A DNA stretch of 64,000 nt from Chitinophaga qingshengii (GTDB lineage Bacteria; Bacteroidota; Bacteroidia; Chitinophagales; Chitinophagaceae), in contig NZ_JACVFC010000001.1 in NCBI RefSeq assembly GCF_014529935.1, forward strand, positions 1,488,001 through 1,552,000. The letters run 5' to 3'. Positions 43,932-52,534 of the stretch are shown here, one piece after another. The notes under the pieces are model-generated. The model was not told the DNA's origin. It ran no database searches and saw nothing but the letters and a program-made list of their open reading frames with translations. Every line of letters begins with the position of its first letter. Positions within the stretch are counted from its first letter, which is position 1. A program made the translations under genes and the position numbers.

Positions 43932-44696
43932 TCATCCGGCGATGATCACCTGTATCCCTTGTTCCTGTAGTGTTCTCACGCTATCCGCCGGTACGAGGCT
44001 GTCGGTAACGATATAGTCCACCTCTTCCAGGCCACCGATACGGCCAATACCACGGCGGTTGAATTTGGAACTGTCCGCTAATACAACGACAGTTTGTGCC
44101 CGGTGTATCATTTTGGTATTAAGACTGGCTTCCGCCAGATTGGTGATAGAAAGGCCAAATTCCATATCGATGCCATCTACCCCAATGAAAAGCATACCAC
44201 AGGAGATATCGTCCAGCAGCCGCTCTGCGAAGGAACCCGCCGCAGAAGAAGAGGTTTGATGAATGAGCCCGCCCATTTGCAACACCGCTATGTGCTGGCG
44301 GTTACACAGTTCCAATGCCACTTTCAGGGCAGGCGTGATGACCGTCAGCTGTTTGGATGGATGCAGGATGCGGGCCAGTTCAAACACCGTGGTGCCGGAG
44401 CCTATAATAATAGCATCGTTTTGCCCGATCAGTGGCAATGCCGCCTGTGCTATTTTCTTTTTTTCTTCCGATTGAATGAATTCCTTTTCATTGATTGGTT
44501 TTTCTATTGTATAGGGGTTACGGGTAGATCCCCCGCCTTTGGTCCGGAACAGCAGTTTCTTTTCTTCCAGCAGTTTCAGGTCTTTCCGGATAGTAACACC
44601 GGACACCTGTAAAGCATCACTCAATTCCTGGATATCCACTTTCCCTTTTTCCTGTAGTTGTTGTAAGATAAGCTGATGTCTGTCCGTGATATTCAT
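43932..44696 (-). CDS. DeoR/GlpR-family transcriptional repressor
   Basis: 254 residues. N-terminal DeoR helix-turn-helix (RHQLILQQLQEKGKVDIQEL, SDALQVSGVTIRKDLKLLEE) and C-terminal DeoR sensor domain with the sugar-phosphate-binding phosphosugar isomerase fold (IIIGSGTTVFELARIL, TVITPALKVALELCN, LFIGVDGIDMEFGLS, VVVLADSSKFNRRGIGRI). These repressors are released by a phosphorylated sugar or polyol. It is divergent from the six-gene operon at 44954 and should control it. Confidence 0.93.
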   Translation of the reverse strand: MNITDRHQLILQQLQEKGKVDIQELSDALQVSGVTIRKDLKLLEEKKLLFRTKGGGSTRNPYTIEKPINEKEFIQSEEKKKIAQAALPLIGQNDAIIIGSGTTVFELARILHPSKQLTVITPALKVALELCNRQHIAVLQMGGLIHQTSSSAAGSFAERLLDDISCGMLFIGVDGIDMEFGLSITNLAEASLNTKMIHRAQTVVVLADSSKFNRRGIGRIGGLEEVDYIVTDSLVPADSVRTLQEQGIQVIIAG

Positions 44697-44728
44697 GATG
44701 ATCTTCTTTATGTTAAAATTCCTTTCAC

Positions 44729-44757
44729 CAAATATAAAGTTATTCTATAAAAACAAC
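44729..44757 (-). promoter_or_regulatory. Promoter of the DeoR-family gene
   Basis: Minus-strand -7 box TATATTTG (44729-44736) with a -33-like GTTG (44754-44757) 17 bases upstream; 32 bases before the start at 44696. Confidence 0.55.
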
Positions 44758-44870
44758 GCTTCTAAAATCAACCTTTAAAAGAATTACAGTAGTAAGCTAG
44801 CCCCCGGAGTACATTTTCGGCATCTTAAAAATTATTTAAAAAAGTTAAATTCATTGTTTACATTTACTTT

Positions 44871-44897
44871 AATTTAATTAAATTTCATTTCATTTCC
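44871..44897 (+). promoter_or_regulatory. Predicted DeoR/AgaR-type operator before the polyol operon
   Basis: A perfect 14-bp palindrome AATTTAATTAAATT (44871-44884) runs into three direct repeats TTTCA-TTTCA-TTTCC (44883-44897). The stretch 44879-44897 fits the first 19 positions of the binding consensus published for the DeoR-family repressor AgaR (WRMMTTTCRTTTYRTTTYN). It lies 57 bases before the MFS start, just behind a -7-like TACTTTAA, where a repressor would block transcription. Confidence 0.55.
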
Positions 44898-44953
44898 ACT
44901 ATTATGAATCACTTCCCGTCATCATAACAACGGGAGCATAAACAACATCTACC

Positions 44954-46234
44954 ATGAATTCCACTACCCGTGCCTCTTTCTTTGACCGGGCAGGACTGCC
45001 GCCATCGCTGCTTTCCGGCTACCTCGGCATTATGATTTTTATGATGGGCGATGGTATAGAACAAGGCTGGCTTAGTCCCTACCTGGTAGCACACGGCATG
45101 ACGGTGCAACAATCGGCCACCCTGTTCACCGTTTATGGCATCACCATCGCTGTTTCCGCCTGGTTTTCCGGCGTACTGGCCGAAGGCTATGGCGTTAAAC
45201 GTACCATGCTTACCGGCTTAATACTATATCTGATGGGGACAGTCGGTTTTGTAGGTTATGGTATGCCCGAGCTTAATTATCCGCTGATGTTACTTTTTTA
45301 TGCGCTGCGGGGTTTCGGCTACCCGCTGTTTGCTTATTCCTTCCTGGTATGGATCGCCTACGTTACACCACGGCAACAGCTGGGTCGCGCCGTAGGCTGG
45401 TTCTGGTTCGTATTTACCGGCGGGCTCAATGTACTGGGCGCCTGGTATTCCAGTTGGGCCATCCCCCGCTACGGGCATCTTACTACTTTATGGACGTCCG
45501 TATGCTGGGCATTGCTGGGCGCCCTCTTCGCGCTGGTGTTCAACAAAGGCAGCATCCGCCGCGAAAAAAACAACTCCGCCCAATTACAGGAACTGATAAA
45601 AGGCCTGACCATCGTTCGCCGGGAACCGAAAGTACTGCTGGGCGGCATTGTCCGCATCATCAACACCACGGCCCAGTTTGCGTTTCCGGTATTCCTGCCC
45701 ATGTACATGGCTAGCCACGGTTACGACACTACGCAGTGGTTGCGCATATGGGGCACCATCTTCACGGCCAACATCATTTTCAACCTGCTCTTCGGTTTTG
45801 TGGGCGACCGTCTGGGATGGCGCAATACCATTATGTGGTTCGGCGGTATCGGTTGTGCCGCTACGACCCTGCTGTTTTATTATGCGCCACAACTATGGCC
45901 GGGGAATTTCTGGATGGTACTGGCTGCCGGCGTATTATGGGGCGCCTGCCTGGCCGGCTACGTACCCCTGTCAGCGTTAGTTCCGTCGCTCGTTCAAAAA
46001 GACAAGGGCGCTGCTATGGCTATCCTCAACCTGGGCGCGGGATTACCCGTATTCGTAGGTCCGGCTATCGTAGGCCTGTTCATCGGCATCACCGGCAATG
46101 CCGGCGTAATATGGATACTGGCCGCCTTGTATCTGCTCAGCGCTGTCATCACCCGCTTTATCACACTGCCCGACAATGCTAAAACCGCCCATCACGGGCA
46201 CGTTTCAACGGAAAAAACACCTGTGCATACATGA
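44954..46234 (+). CDS. MFS transporter, RbtT/DalT/CsbX type
   Basis: 426 residues with 12 predicted helices. The N-terminal GIMIFMMGDGIEQGWLSPYL is the signature of the subfamily holding the ribitol (RbtT) and D-arabinitol (DalT) importers and CsbX; then GVLAEGYGVKRTM (MFS motif A region) and GFVGDRLGWRNT in the second half. It should import a polyol or sugar acid with protons. First gene of a coupled operon: its TGA overlaps the next ATG (ATGA at 46231). Confidence 0.9.
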   Translation: MNSTTRASFFDRAGLPPSLLSGYLGIMIFMMGDGIEQGWLSPYLVAHGMTVQQSATLFTVYGITIAVSAWFSGVLAEGYGVKRTMLTGLILYLMGTVGFVGYGMPELNYPLMLLFYALRGFGYPLFAYSFLVWIAYVTPRQQLGRAVGWFWFVFTGGLNVLGAWYSSWAIPRYGHLTTLWTSVCWALLGALFALVFNKGSIRREKNNSAQLQELIKGLTIVRREPKVLLGGIVRIINTTAQFAFPVFLPMYMASHGYDTTQWLRIWGTIFTANIIFNLLFGFVGDRLGWRNTIMWFGGIGCAATTLLFYYAPQLWPGNFWMVLAAGVLWGACLAGYVPLSALVPSLVQKDKGAAMAILNLGAGLPVFVGPAIVGLFIGITGNAGVIWILAALYLLSAVITRFITLPDNAKTAHHGHVSTEKTPVHT

Positions 46235-47232
46235 AAATATTTGTCACCGCGCCCTATCATGAACAGGGCCTGCAAACACTCCGGCGACAGTTCGGGGAAG
46301 TAATCTACCAGCCCTGGAAGCCCCATGGCAGGGCCTTCAATGAAGCAGAACTGCTCACCATGCTGCAGGCGGCGCAACCGGATGCGCTCATCACGGAACA
46401 TGACCAGGTAACGGAAAAAGTGATCACCGCCAATCCACAGCTACAGTTTATCGGCGTATGCCGTGGCACACCTTCCAACGTGGCAGTGGCTACCGCTACA
46501 GCCATGGGTATTCCGGTGTTCTTCACGCCTGCCCGCAATGCGCAGGCGGTAGCGGAACTATTCCTCTCCAATGTGATCCTGTTGCTGCGCCAGACAATGC
46601 CGGCCATGCAATGGCTGAAAGACCGGCAATGGCAGGCGGGCGCCCACGATTCCTACCTATACTTTAAAGGCAATGAACTGGCGGGCAAAACCATCGGCAT
46701 GATCGGTTTCGGCGCTATCGGTCAACTGATAGCCCGTATGGTAAAAGATTTCCCCTGCCCTATCCAATTCTATGACCCCTATGTACCTGAACAGGGAACC
46801 TATCGCAAAACCACGCTGGAGGACGTGTTCGCCAGCAGCGATATCGTGTCGGTCCATTTACCTGTCACATCCGCCACCAAAGGCATGATTAACGGTCAAC
46901 TATTGAAAATGATGAAAAAAGATGCCATATTTATCAACACAGCCAGGTCGGCGGTGGTACAACGGGAAGGCCTACTCGAAGTGCTGGAGAAAAAATTGAT
47001 CCGCGGCGCCATCCTCGATGTATTCGATAACGAACCACCCGACGAACTGGATTACCGTATCATCGACATGCCGCACGTAATCGCCACACCACATATTGCC
47101 GGCGCCACTTTCGAAGTGGAAGACCATCATGTAAATATCATGAACCGCGCCCTGCTGCAATGGTATGCACAAGACAATAAACAAATCGCTGAACTGGCCA
47201 ACAAAGACCTGCTTAAAGTCCATATGCCATGA
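46231..47232 (+). CDS. D-isomer-specific 2-hydroxyacid dehydrogenase
   Basis: 333 residues. Catalytic domain in two parts around a Rossmann fold: GMIGFGAIGQLIARMV binds NAD(P); catalytic residues are Arg in NTARSAVV, Glu in DVFDNEPP and His in ATPHIAGAT, all present. It interconverts a 2-keto acid and a D-2-hydroxy acid, or oxidises a polyhydroxy acid. Similar to phosphoglycerate dehydrogenase/hydroxypyruvate reductase types; substrate unknown. Four-base overlaps with both neighbours show translational coupling. Confidence 0.9.
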   Translation: MKIFVTAPYHEQGLQTLRRQFGEVIYQPWKPHGRAFNEAELLTMLQAAQPDALITEHDQVTEKVITANPQLQFIGVCRGTPSNVAVATATAMGIPVFFTPARNAQAVAELFLSNVILLLRQTMPAMQWLKDRQWQAGAHDSYLYFKGNELAGKTIGMIGFGAIGQLIARMVKDFPCPIQFYDPYVPEQGTYRKTTLEDVFASSDIVSVHLPVTSATKGMINGQLLKMMKKDAIFINTARSAVVQREGLLEVLEKKLIRGAILDVFDNEPPDELDYRIIDMPHVIATPHIAGATFEVEDHHVNIMNRALLQWYAQDNKQIAELANKDLLKVHMP

Positions 47233-48674
47233 TCATACCCGACACATACATCGTTGTTGATATCGGTACCGGCAATGTGCGGGTAGCGGCTGTTTCCCCA
47301 CAGGGACAGATACTGGGCGTAGCCCGGGAAGATATTCAGTATATCCGCGACCCGTTATATCCCGATGCGTTGTACTTTGAACCGGAAACACTCTGGCAGC
47401 AGGTACTGCGCCTCACTACCCAGGCAATGGGTAACATCCCCGGACACACCGTAAAAGCCATAACGGCCACCAGCCAGCGGGAAGGCATCGTACTGCTTTC
47501 TGCGGATGGCGCCTCGCTGATAGGGTTACCCAACATTGACCACCGGGGCCGGGAATGGGAACACCTCATCACCAACAAAAGCCGTGTGTACCAGCTCACC
47601 GGCCGCTATCCTACCTCGTTGTTTTCCGCACTGAAACTGGTCGGCATACGCGAGCGCCGGCCGGAACACTGGCAGGCCTGCACCAGCTTTCTGAGCATCA
47701 GCAACTGGATAGAATACCGCTTCAGCGGCATCGCCCGGTACGAACATTCACAAGCCTCAGAAACATTGCTGTATGATGTGGCGCGACAACAATGGAGTGC
47801 GGAACTCTGCAGCGTGTTTAACCTAAACGCCAGCCTGCTGCCACCATTGATAGCCTCCGGCAGCGTATTGGGCGCCGTGCTCCCGGAAGTGGCGCAACAG
47901 CTGCAGCTCTCCGCTGCCGCTGCCATCGTGGCCGGAGGCGGTGATACACAACTGGCTATTAAAAGTACCCGTCCCGCTGTAGACGATGTAGTCATCGTTT
48001 CCGGCACCACCACTCCAATTGTAAAGATAACGGACACGTATATACTGGATGAAGCAGAAAGAACCTGGACCAGCCGTGATATAGAAGCCGGCCGCTTTGT
48101 ATTTGAAGCCAATGCCGGCGTTACGGGTCTCAACTATCAGCGGTTAAAGGAGATTTTTTATCCGAATGAAGATTATGCGGTGATTGAAAAAGAGTTGGCA
48201 GATAACCAGCATACTTTCTGTATGGCATCGCTGGGATCGCTGCTGGCAGATGAAAAAGTATCCCTTACCCGTGGCGGTTTTATTTTCCCCGCACCGGTAT
48301 CCCATCTGCTCACCCGCGGTTCTTTTGTATGGGCCACCATGCTGGATATCGCCTGTTCTATTGTGCGCAATTACCATATTCTCGCGGAAACAGCCGGGCA
48401 TCACAAGGAATACATCTGGGCCTGTGGCGGCGGTTTACAAAGCCGTATGCTGCGACAGCTCATTGCCGACCTCACCGGCAAACAGGTGAAGATCCGCAAG
48501 GCGTTTGAACAATCATCCGCTATTGGCGGCGCCCTGCTTTGCAATGAAGCGTTGCAGCGCAACATCGGCACCGATGATCCGGCAGAAATTATTCAACCGG
48601 CCGGTACCGCACAGCACCAGGCGCTCTTCGCCGAATGGGAGAAAACACGGCAGTATTTCAGAAACATCAACTAG
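47229..48674 (+). CDS. FGGY-family carbohydrate kinase (LsrK-like)
   Basis: 481 residues. FGGY fold: N-terminal phosphate loop VVDIGTGNVRVAAV, ITATSQREGIVLL, the catalytic Asp in GGGDTQLAIKS, VVSGTTTPIVK, and the adenosine motif ACGGGLQSRMLRQLIADLTG. The closest look is to autoinducer-2 kinase LsrK, but there is no Lsr transporter, LsrF or LsrG here, so a quorum-signal role is not supported; it more likely phosphorylates the imported polyol or keto sugar. Overlaps the dehydrogenase gene by four bases. Confidence 0.88.
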   Translation: MIIPDTYIVVDIGTGNVRVAAVSPQGQILGVAREDIQYIRDPLYPDALYFEPETLWQQVLRLTTQAMGNIPGHTVKAITATSQREGIVLLSADGASLIGLPNIDHRGREWEHLITNKSRVYQLTGRYPTSLFSALKLVGIRERRPEHWQACTSFLSISNWIEYRFSGIARYEHSQASETLLYDVARQQWSAELCSVFNLNASLLPPLIASGSVLGAVLPEVAQQLQLSAAAAIVAGGGDTQLAIKSTRPAVDDVVIVSGTTTPIVKITDTYILDEAERTWTSRDIEAGRFVFEANAGVTGLNYQRLKEIFYPNEDYAVIEKELADNQHTFCMASLGSLLADEKVSLTRGGFIFPAPVSHLLTRGSFVWATMLDIACSIVRNYHILAETAGHHKEYIWACGGGLQSRMLRQLIADLTGKQVKIRKAFEQSSAIGGALLCNEALQRNIGTDDPAEIIQPAGTAQHQALFAEWEKTRQYFRNIN

Positions 48675-48679
48675 TTATT

Positions 48680-50137
48680 ATGCAAGCCTGTTTTATTGGC
48701 ATTGATATAGGCACCCAGGGCGCCCGTGTAGTACTGATGGACCAACACGGGCAGCTGCGGGGCAGCCGCGAAAAAACATTCCCGTTACAGGCCGGTCTGC
48801 GGCAGGAGCAGTCGCCCCTTCATTGGTGGGATGCCTGCCAATCCTCCCTGCAGGCGCTGTTGCAGGATGATGCCGTCAAGCCATGGCTGCCCTTTATACG
48901 GGCGATGGCGGTCACTTCTACCTCCGGTACCATCATCCCCATCGATCACCGGCATGTGCCGCTGCATCCGGCCATCATGTACAGCGATACCCGGCAAACT
49001 GCTGCCGCACAGCAATGCAGGGAAGCAGCCATACGGTATAACCCTAACGGCTATACTGCATTTAATACTTCCAGCGGGTTACCTAAAATGGTATGGTTTG
49101 TACAGCAGTACCCGGAAAAAGCAGCGCAGCTGTATAAATTCATACATGCTGCCGATTACCTCAGCGGGCGCCTCTGCGGCCGTTTTGACATCACGGACCC
49201 TACCTGCGCACTCAAATCAGGATATGATATCCATCATTTGCGTTGGCCCGCTTATCTGTGGGAACAGTTGCCATTACAGGCTTCCTGGCTGCCGGAAGTA
49301 GTGCCGTCCGGCACCCCGATAGGTACTTTGCTACCTGAACTGGCGCAGCAGTGGGGCTTATCGCCGGAAGTTGCCATCGTGGCCGGCATCACCGACGGAT
49401 GCGCGTCCCAGATAGCCGCCGGCGCCGTCAGGCCCGGGGACTGGAACACTACCATCGGCACCACCCTCGTGGTGAAAGGCGTTACCACACAGCCTATCCG
49501 GGACCCCGGCGGGGCGCTGTACAACCACCTCCACCCGCAGGGCTATAGCATGCCCGGCGGCGCCAGCAATACCGGTGCCGACTGGATCACGCAACAGTTC
49601 CCCGGAGCCGATCTGGCGGCGCTCAATGCGCAGGCGCTGGAGCGTATCCCGACGCGGCAGCTGTCATGGCCCCTGTTACAGGAGGGGGAACGTTTCCCCT
49701 TTGTATCGCCGCAGGCACGCGGCTTTGCGCCGGATGGCCTGTCCACCGTCGATCAATATGCTGCCGGTATGGAAGGCGTGGCTTTTATAGAAAGATATGC
49801 ATACGAAAAAATTGCGCAGCTCAGTGGCGAAGCGGTACAGAAAATTTATACCGCGGGAGGCGCCAGTAATAGTCATACCTGGCTGACCATCCGCAGTAAT
49901 GTTTTACAACTGCCGGTCATACGCATGAAACACACCAGCGGCGCTGCCGGAGCCGCCATGCTCGCCGCTTCCCGTACCTGGTACCATCACCTCACGGAAG
50001 CCGTTAGCTCCATGGCGCAGGAAGACATACAGGTACAACCCACGCCGGCGTTATCACGCGCTTATGAGGCGCAATACCGCCGGTTCCTGGAATTGCTGAA
50101 AGAAAAAGGATATATTTCGACCTATGAGCATGCTTGA
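48680..50137 (+). CDS. FGGY-family carbohydrate kinase (xylulose/ribulose kinase-like)
   Basis: 485 residues from ATG 48680, five bases after the previous stop; an in-frame ATG at 48635 would lie inside the upstream gene. IGIDIGTQGARVVLMD (phosphate loop), MAVTSTSGTIIPID, catalytic Asp in AGITDGCASQIAAGA, GTTLVVKG and the adenosine motif TAGGASNSHTWLTIRSNVLQ. Resembles the xylulose/D-ribulose kinase branch. Two different FGGY kinases in one operon suggest two phosphorylation steps, two substrates, or a paired complex. The last 14 bases overlap the phosphatase gene. Confidence 0.9.
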   Translation: MQACFIGIDIGTQGARVVLMDQHGQLRGSREKTFPLQAGLRQEQSPLHWWDACQSSLQALLQDDAVKPWLPFIRAMAVTSTSGTIIPIDHRHVPLHPAIMYSDTRQTAAAQQCREAAIRYNPNGYTAFNTSSGLPKMVWFVQQYPEKAAQLYKFIHAADYLSGRLCGRFDITDPTCALKSGYDIHHLRWPAYLWEQLPLQASWLPEVVPSGTPIGTLLPELAQQWGLSPEVAIVAGITDGCASQIAAGAVRPGDWNTTIGTTLVVKGVTTQPIRDPGGALYNHLHPQGYSMPGGASNTGADWITQQFPGADLAALNAQALERIPTRQLSWPLLQEGERFPFVSPQARGFAPDGLSTVDQYAAGMEGVAFIERYAYEKIAQLSGEAVQKIYTAGGASNSHTWLTIRSNVLQLPVIRMKHTSGAAGAAMLAASRTWYHHLTEAVSSMAQEDIQVQPTPALSRAYEAQYRRFLELLKEKGYISTYEHA

Positions 50138-50732
50138 TATCTACCTGCTAAGACACGGGCAAACCGCCTGGAACGCAGACAACAACCGCTATTGCGGCCG
50201 TACAGACATCCCCCTCACCGCCAAAGGCCTGCAACAGGCCGAAGCCGTGCGGGCACAATTACAATCCGTTGTTTTTGAAAGCGTGTATTCCTCCCCGTTA
50301 GAACGTGCCCGGAATACCGCCGCCATCGCCAGCGGACGAACAGTCATCACCGACGAACGACTGATCGAAGCCGATTTCGGACAGTGGGAACAAAAAACAA
50401 AAGAAGAATTTATTGCCGAAGATCCTCAACTGTGGCATAACTGGAGCAATGATCCCGCTATACACCGCGCCGGTGGCACCGGTGAAACAGGGTTGGAAAT
50501 CGTGACCCGTATGGATGATTTTTTCCAGTCACTGTTGCAACGGCACCAACAAGGTAATATCCTCGTTGCCGCCCATAACGGCGTAAACCGCCTGTACCTG
50601 GCCCATAAACTGGGCATGCCGCTGCGCAATTACCGGATGCTGATACTGGACAATGCGACTGTCACCGTTTTCCGGTTGTCAGACAACGAACCCTTTGCAT
50701 TACATCATCTCAACACAAAATATTCATCATGA
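50124..50732 (+). CDS. Histidine phosphatase (phosphoglycerate mutase-like)
   Basis: 202 residues. Catalytic RHGQTAWN (10-17) with the phospho-accepting His, Arg in SSPLERARNTA, the acidic residue in IEADFGQWE and the second His in AAHNGVNRLYL. Family members are usually sugar-phosphate or cofactor phosphatases (CobC/PhoE-like). In this operon it may remove phosphate from a sugar-phosphate or act as a mutase. Starts inside the kinase gene (ATG 50124, second ATG 50130) and its TGA overlaps the next ATG by four bases. Confidence 0.9.
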   Translation: MSMLDIYLLRHGQTAWNADNNRYCGRTDIPLTAKGLQQAEAVRAQLQSVVFESVYSSPLERARNTAAIASGRTVITDERLIEADFGQWEQKTKEEFIAEDPQLWHNWSNDPAIHRAGGTGETGLEIVTRMDDFFQSLLQRHQQGNILVAAHNGVNRLYLAHKLGMPLRNYRMLILDNATVTVFRLSDNEPFALHHLNTKYSS

Positions 50733-51649
50733 TAAAAAAAATACTATTGGCAGCCTGCTTCCTGGGGGCACAACTATCTACCCGGGCACAACAACTGCAC
50801 GTACTCAAAATCAGCAACAGTAAAGAGTTACAGGCATTCCTTCGTTATACCGGAAAAGACATCCCGTTTATCAGCGGCCATCGTGGCGGTGTTAACAAAG
50901 GTTTCCCCGAAAACAGTATCCCCGCTTTTGAAAACACGCTGAAACATACACCGGCCACTTTTGAAATAGATCCGAGGCTCACCAAAGACAGCGCTATCGT
51001 ATTAATGCACGATGCCACCCTGGACCGCACCACCACCGGTACCGGTAAAGTATCCGACTATACGCTGGCAGAACTGAAACAGCTAAAACTCAAAGACGTG
51101 GAAGGGAACGTCACCGAATACCGCATTCCCACTTTACAGGAAGCTATTACCTGGGCCAAAGGGAAGACCGTGCTGATACTCGATAAAAAAGATGTGCCTT
51201 TTGAAATGACGGCGAACATCATCACTAAAAATAAAGCCGAAGGACATGTGATGATCACCGTTCATACCGCTAAAGAAGCTCGCTGGTATTATGACCGCAA
51301 CAAGAATTTTGTATTCGAGGCATTCGTTAAAACTCCGGAAGCCATGGCATCCTATGAGGCCGCCGGTATTCCCTGGTCGCATATCATGGCCTACGTGGGC
51401 CCGGATAACAAACCCGAACTGAAACCACTATACGAACAACTCAACAAACGGGGCGTGATGTGTATGATCTCCACCGCGCCCACCTACGATAAACAAGCAG
51501 ATGCCGCGGCCCGTACCGCCGCTTACCAGGCCATTATCCGCGACGGCGCCAGCCTGATAGAAGCCGACCGCTCTATTGAAGCTGCTACTGCGATTAAAGA
51601 CCTGGTACCCGCGAAAAGCGGGAAGCAGCGGTTCTTTGGGAAAAAATAA
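50729..51649 (+). CDS. Secreted glycerophosphodiester phosphodiesterase
   Basis: 306 residues. Signal peptide (1-20, MIKKILLAACFLGAQLSTRA), then the GDPD barrel: SGHRGGVNKGFPENSIPAFE (general-acid His and Arg, metal Glu), EIDPRLTKD (metal Glu-x-Asp), LMHDATLDRTTTGTG (second catalytic His) and EADRSIEAA at the end. It hydrolyses glycerophosphodiesters, or other polyol phosphodiesters such as teichoic acid units, to release an alcohol in the periplasm. Its place as last gene of an import and kinase operon suggests that it frees the substrate which the MFS imports (inference). Confidence 0.92.
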   Translation: MIKKILLAACFLGAQLSTRAQQLHVLKISNSKELQAFLRYTGKDIPFISGHRGGVNKGFPENSIPAFENTLKHTPATFEIDPRLTKDSAIVLMHDATLDRTTTGTGKVSDYTLAELKQLKLKDVEGNVTEYRIPTLQEAITWAKGKTVLILDKKDVPFEMTANIITKNKAEGHVMITVHTAKEARWYYDRNKNFVFEAFVKTPEAMASYEAAGIPWSHIMAYVGPDNKPELKPLYEQLNKRGVMCMISTAPTYDKQADAAARTAAYQAIIRDGASLIEADRSIEAATAIKDLVPAKSGKQRFFGKK

Positions 51650-51677
51650 TTTATCTCACACCTGAACAACATCTTAG

Positions 51678-51704
51678 CCCAGGGCTTTTAGCCCTGGGTT
51701 TCGT
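51678..51704 (+). terminator. Terminator of the six-gene operon
   Basis: CCCAGGGCT-TTT-AGCCCTGGG (51678-51698), perfect 9-bp stem followed by TTTCGT, 28 bases after the GDPD stop. Confidence 0.7.
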
Positions 51705-51732
51705 ATATTAGCCGCCCATCAACCTGTTTGCC

Positions 51733-52461
51733 ATGAGTGCCCCGGAAAAACAATACCCTTTTTTTCACGATATGATCATCCGCTGGTTCCAGGGAGTGCT
51801 GACTACCCGGGAAATGATCGCCCAACTGGAAGCAGTGACTACACCCGAGCCCTATGAGCCCGGACTCACAGACCCGGTATCACTTTTTGAAACAGCGCTG
51901 GAAACCTACCATGCGGGCTATTTTTATGAATGGCAGGATTATAAACAATACGCCAAAGACACCGCGCCTACAGTAGCGGGCCTTACACATCAATTAACGG
52001 AACTGCTGGCGGGGCATCAGTCGCTCAACGAATTTATGGAATGGGGCGCCTGGCACAATATGGACGGCGGCGAAACCACCGGTGGTATCTTTGAAAACCG
52101 GAACATTGAATATTTCTGCCTGATATTTCTACCACAACATTACCGGCAGCTAAACACCGCCTTTTATGAAAAAGCAACCGGTATTATTGCGCGTAGCAAC
52201 GATATCCCCTACGGCGCTTTTGTGATAGCCCTGCATCTATTGCTGGAGAAGGAATACAAAAGCCTGTATTATTTTCTGACCGCCTATATAGAAGGACATA
52301 AAACCGATGCGGAGCTGAACCTGTACCTGGAGAAAAAGTTCAGTCACCCGTTACCGGCCTTCCGTTACAACATCAGTACCTTCCCTTATCTCGATGCGTT
52401 GCATTCCGCCAGGGAAAGCAAAAGCAGCACCACGGCCTTTATGCAGCTGATGATGATATAG
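51733..52461 (+). CDS. Hypothetical helical protein
   Basis: 242 residues, soluble, no signal peptide or membrane helix. Rich in aromatic residues and predicted helical, with distinct stretches PFFHDMIIRWFQGVLTTREM, ETYHAGYFYEWQDYKQYAKD, WGAWHNMDGGETTGGIFENR and LLEKEYKSLYYFLTAYIEGH. I do not recognise a family. It stands alone between the operon terminator and the dehydrogenase at 52535. Codon use looks like that of its neighbours, so it is a real gene. Confidence 0.75.
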   Translation: MSAPEKQYPFFHDMIIRWFQGVLTTREMIAQLEAVTTPEPYEPGLTDPVSLFETALETYHAGYFYEWQDYKQYAKDTAPTVAGLTHQLTELLAGHQSLNEFMEWGAWHNMDGGETTGGIFENRNIEYFCLIFLPQHYRQLNTAFYEKATGIIARSNDIPYGAFVIALHLLLEKEYKSLYYFLTAYIEGHKTDAELNLYLEKKFSHPLPAFRYNISTFPYLDALHSARESKSSTTAFMQLMMI

Positions 52462-52510
52462 CGAACCTCCCAACAGGCTTTAATGCGGAAATCATATTCT
52501 CACTCTTTCC

Positions 52511-52518
52511 TACCTTTA
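52511..52518 (+). promoter_or_regulatory. Promoter -7-like element of the 52535 dehydrogenase gene
   Basis: TACCTTTA, one base off TAnnTTTG, 16 bases before the ATG at 52535. The same box stands before the GNAT gene at 3551. Confidence 0.4.
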
Positions 52519-52534
52519 CCAAAATTTCAATATT

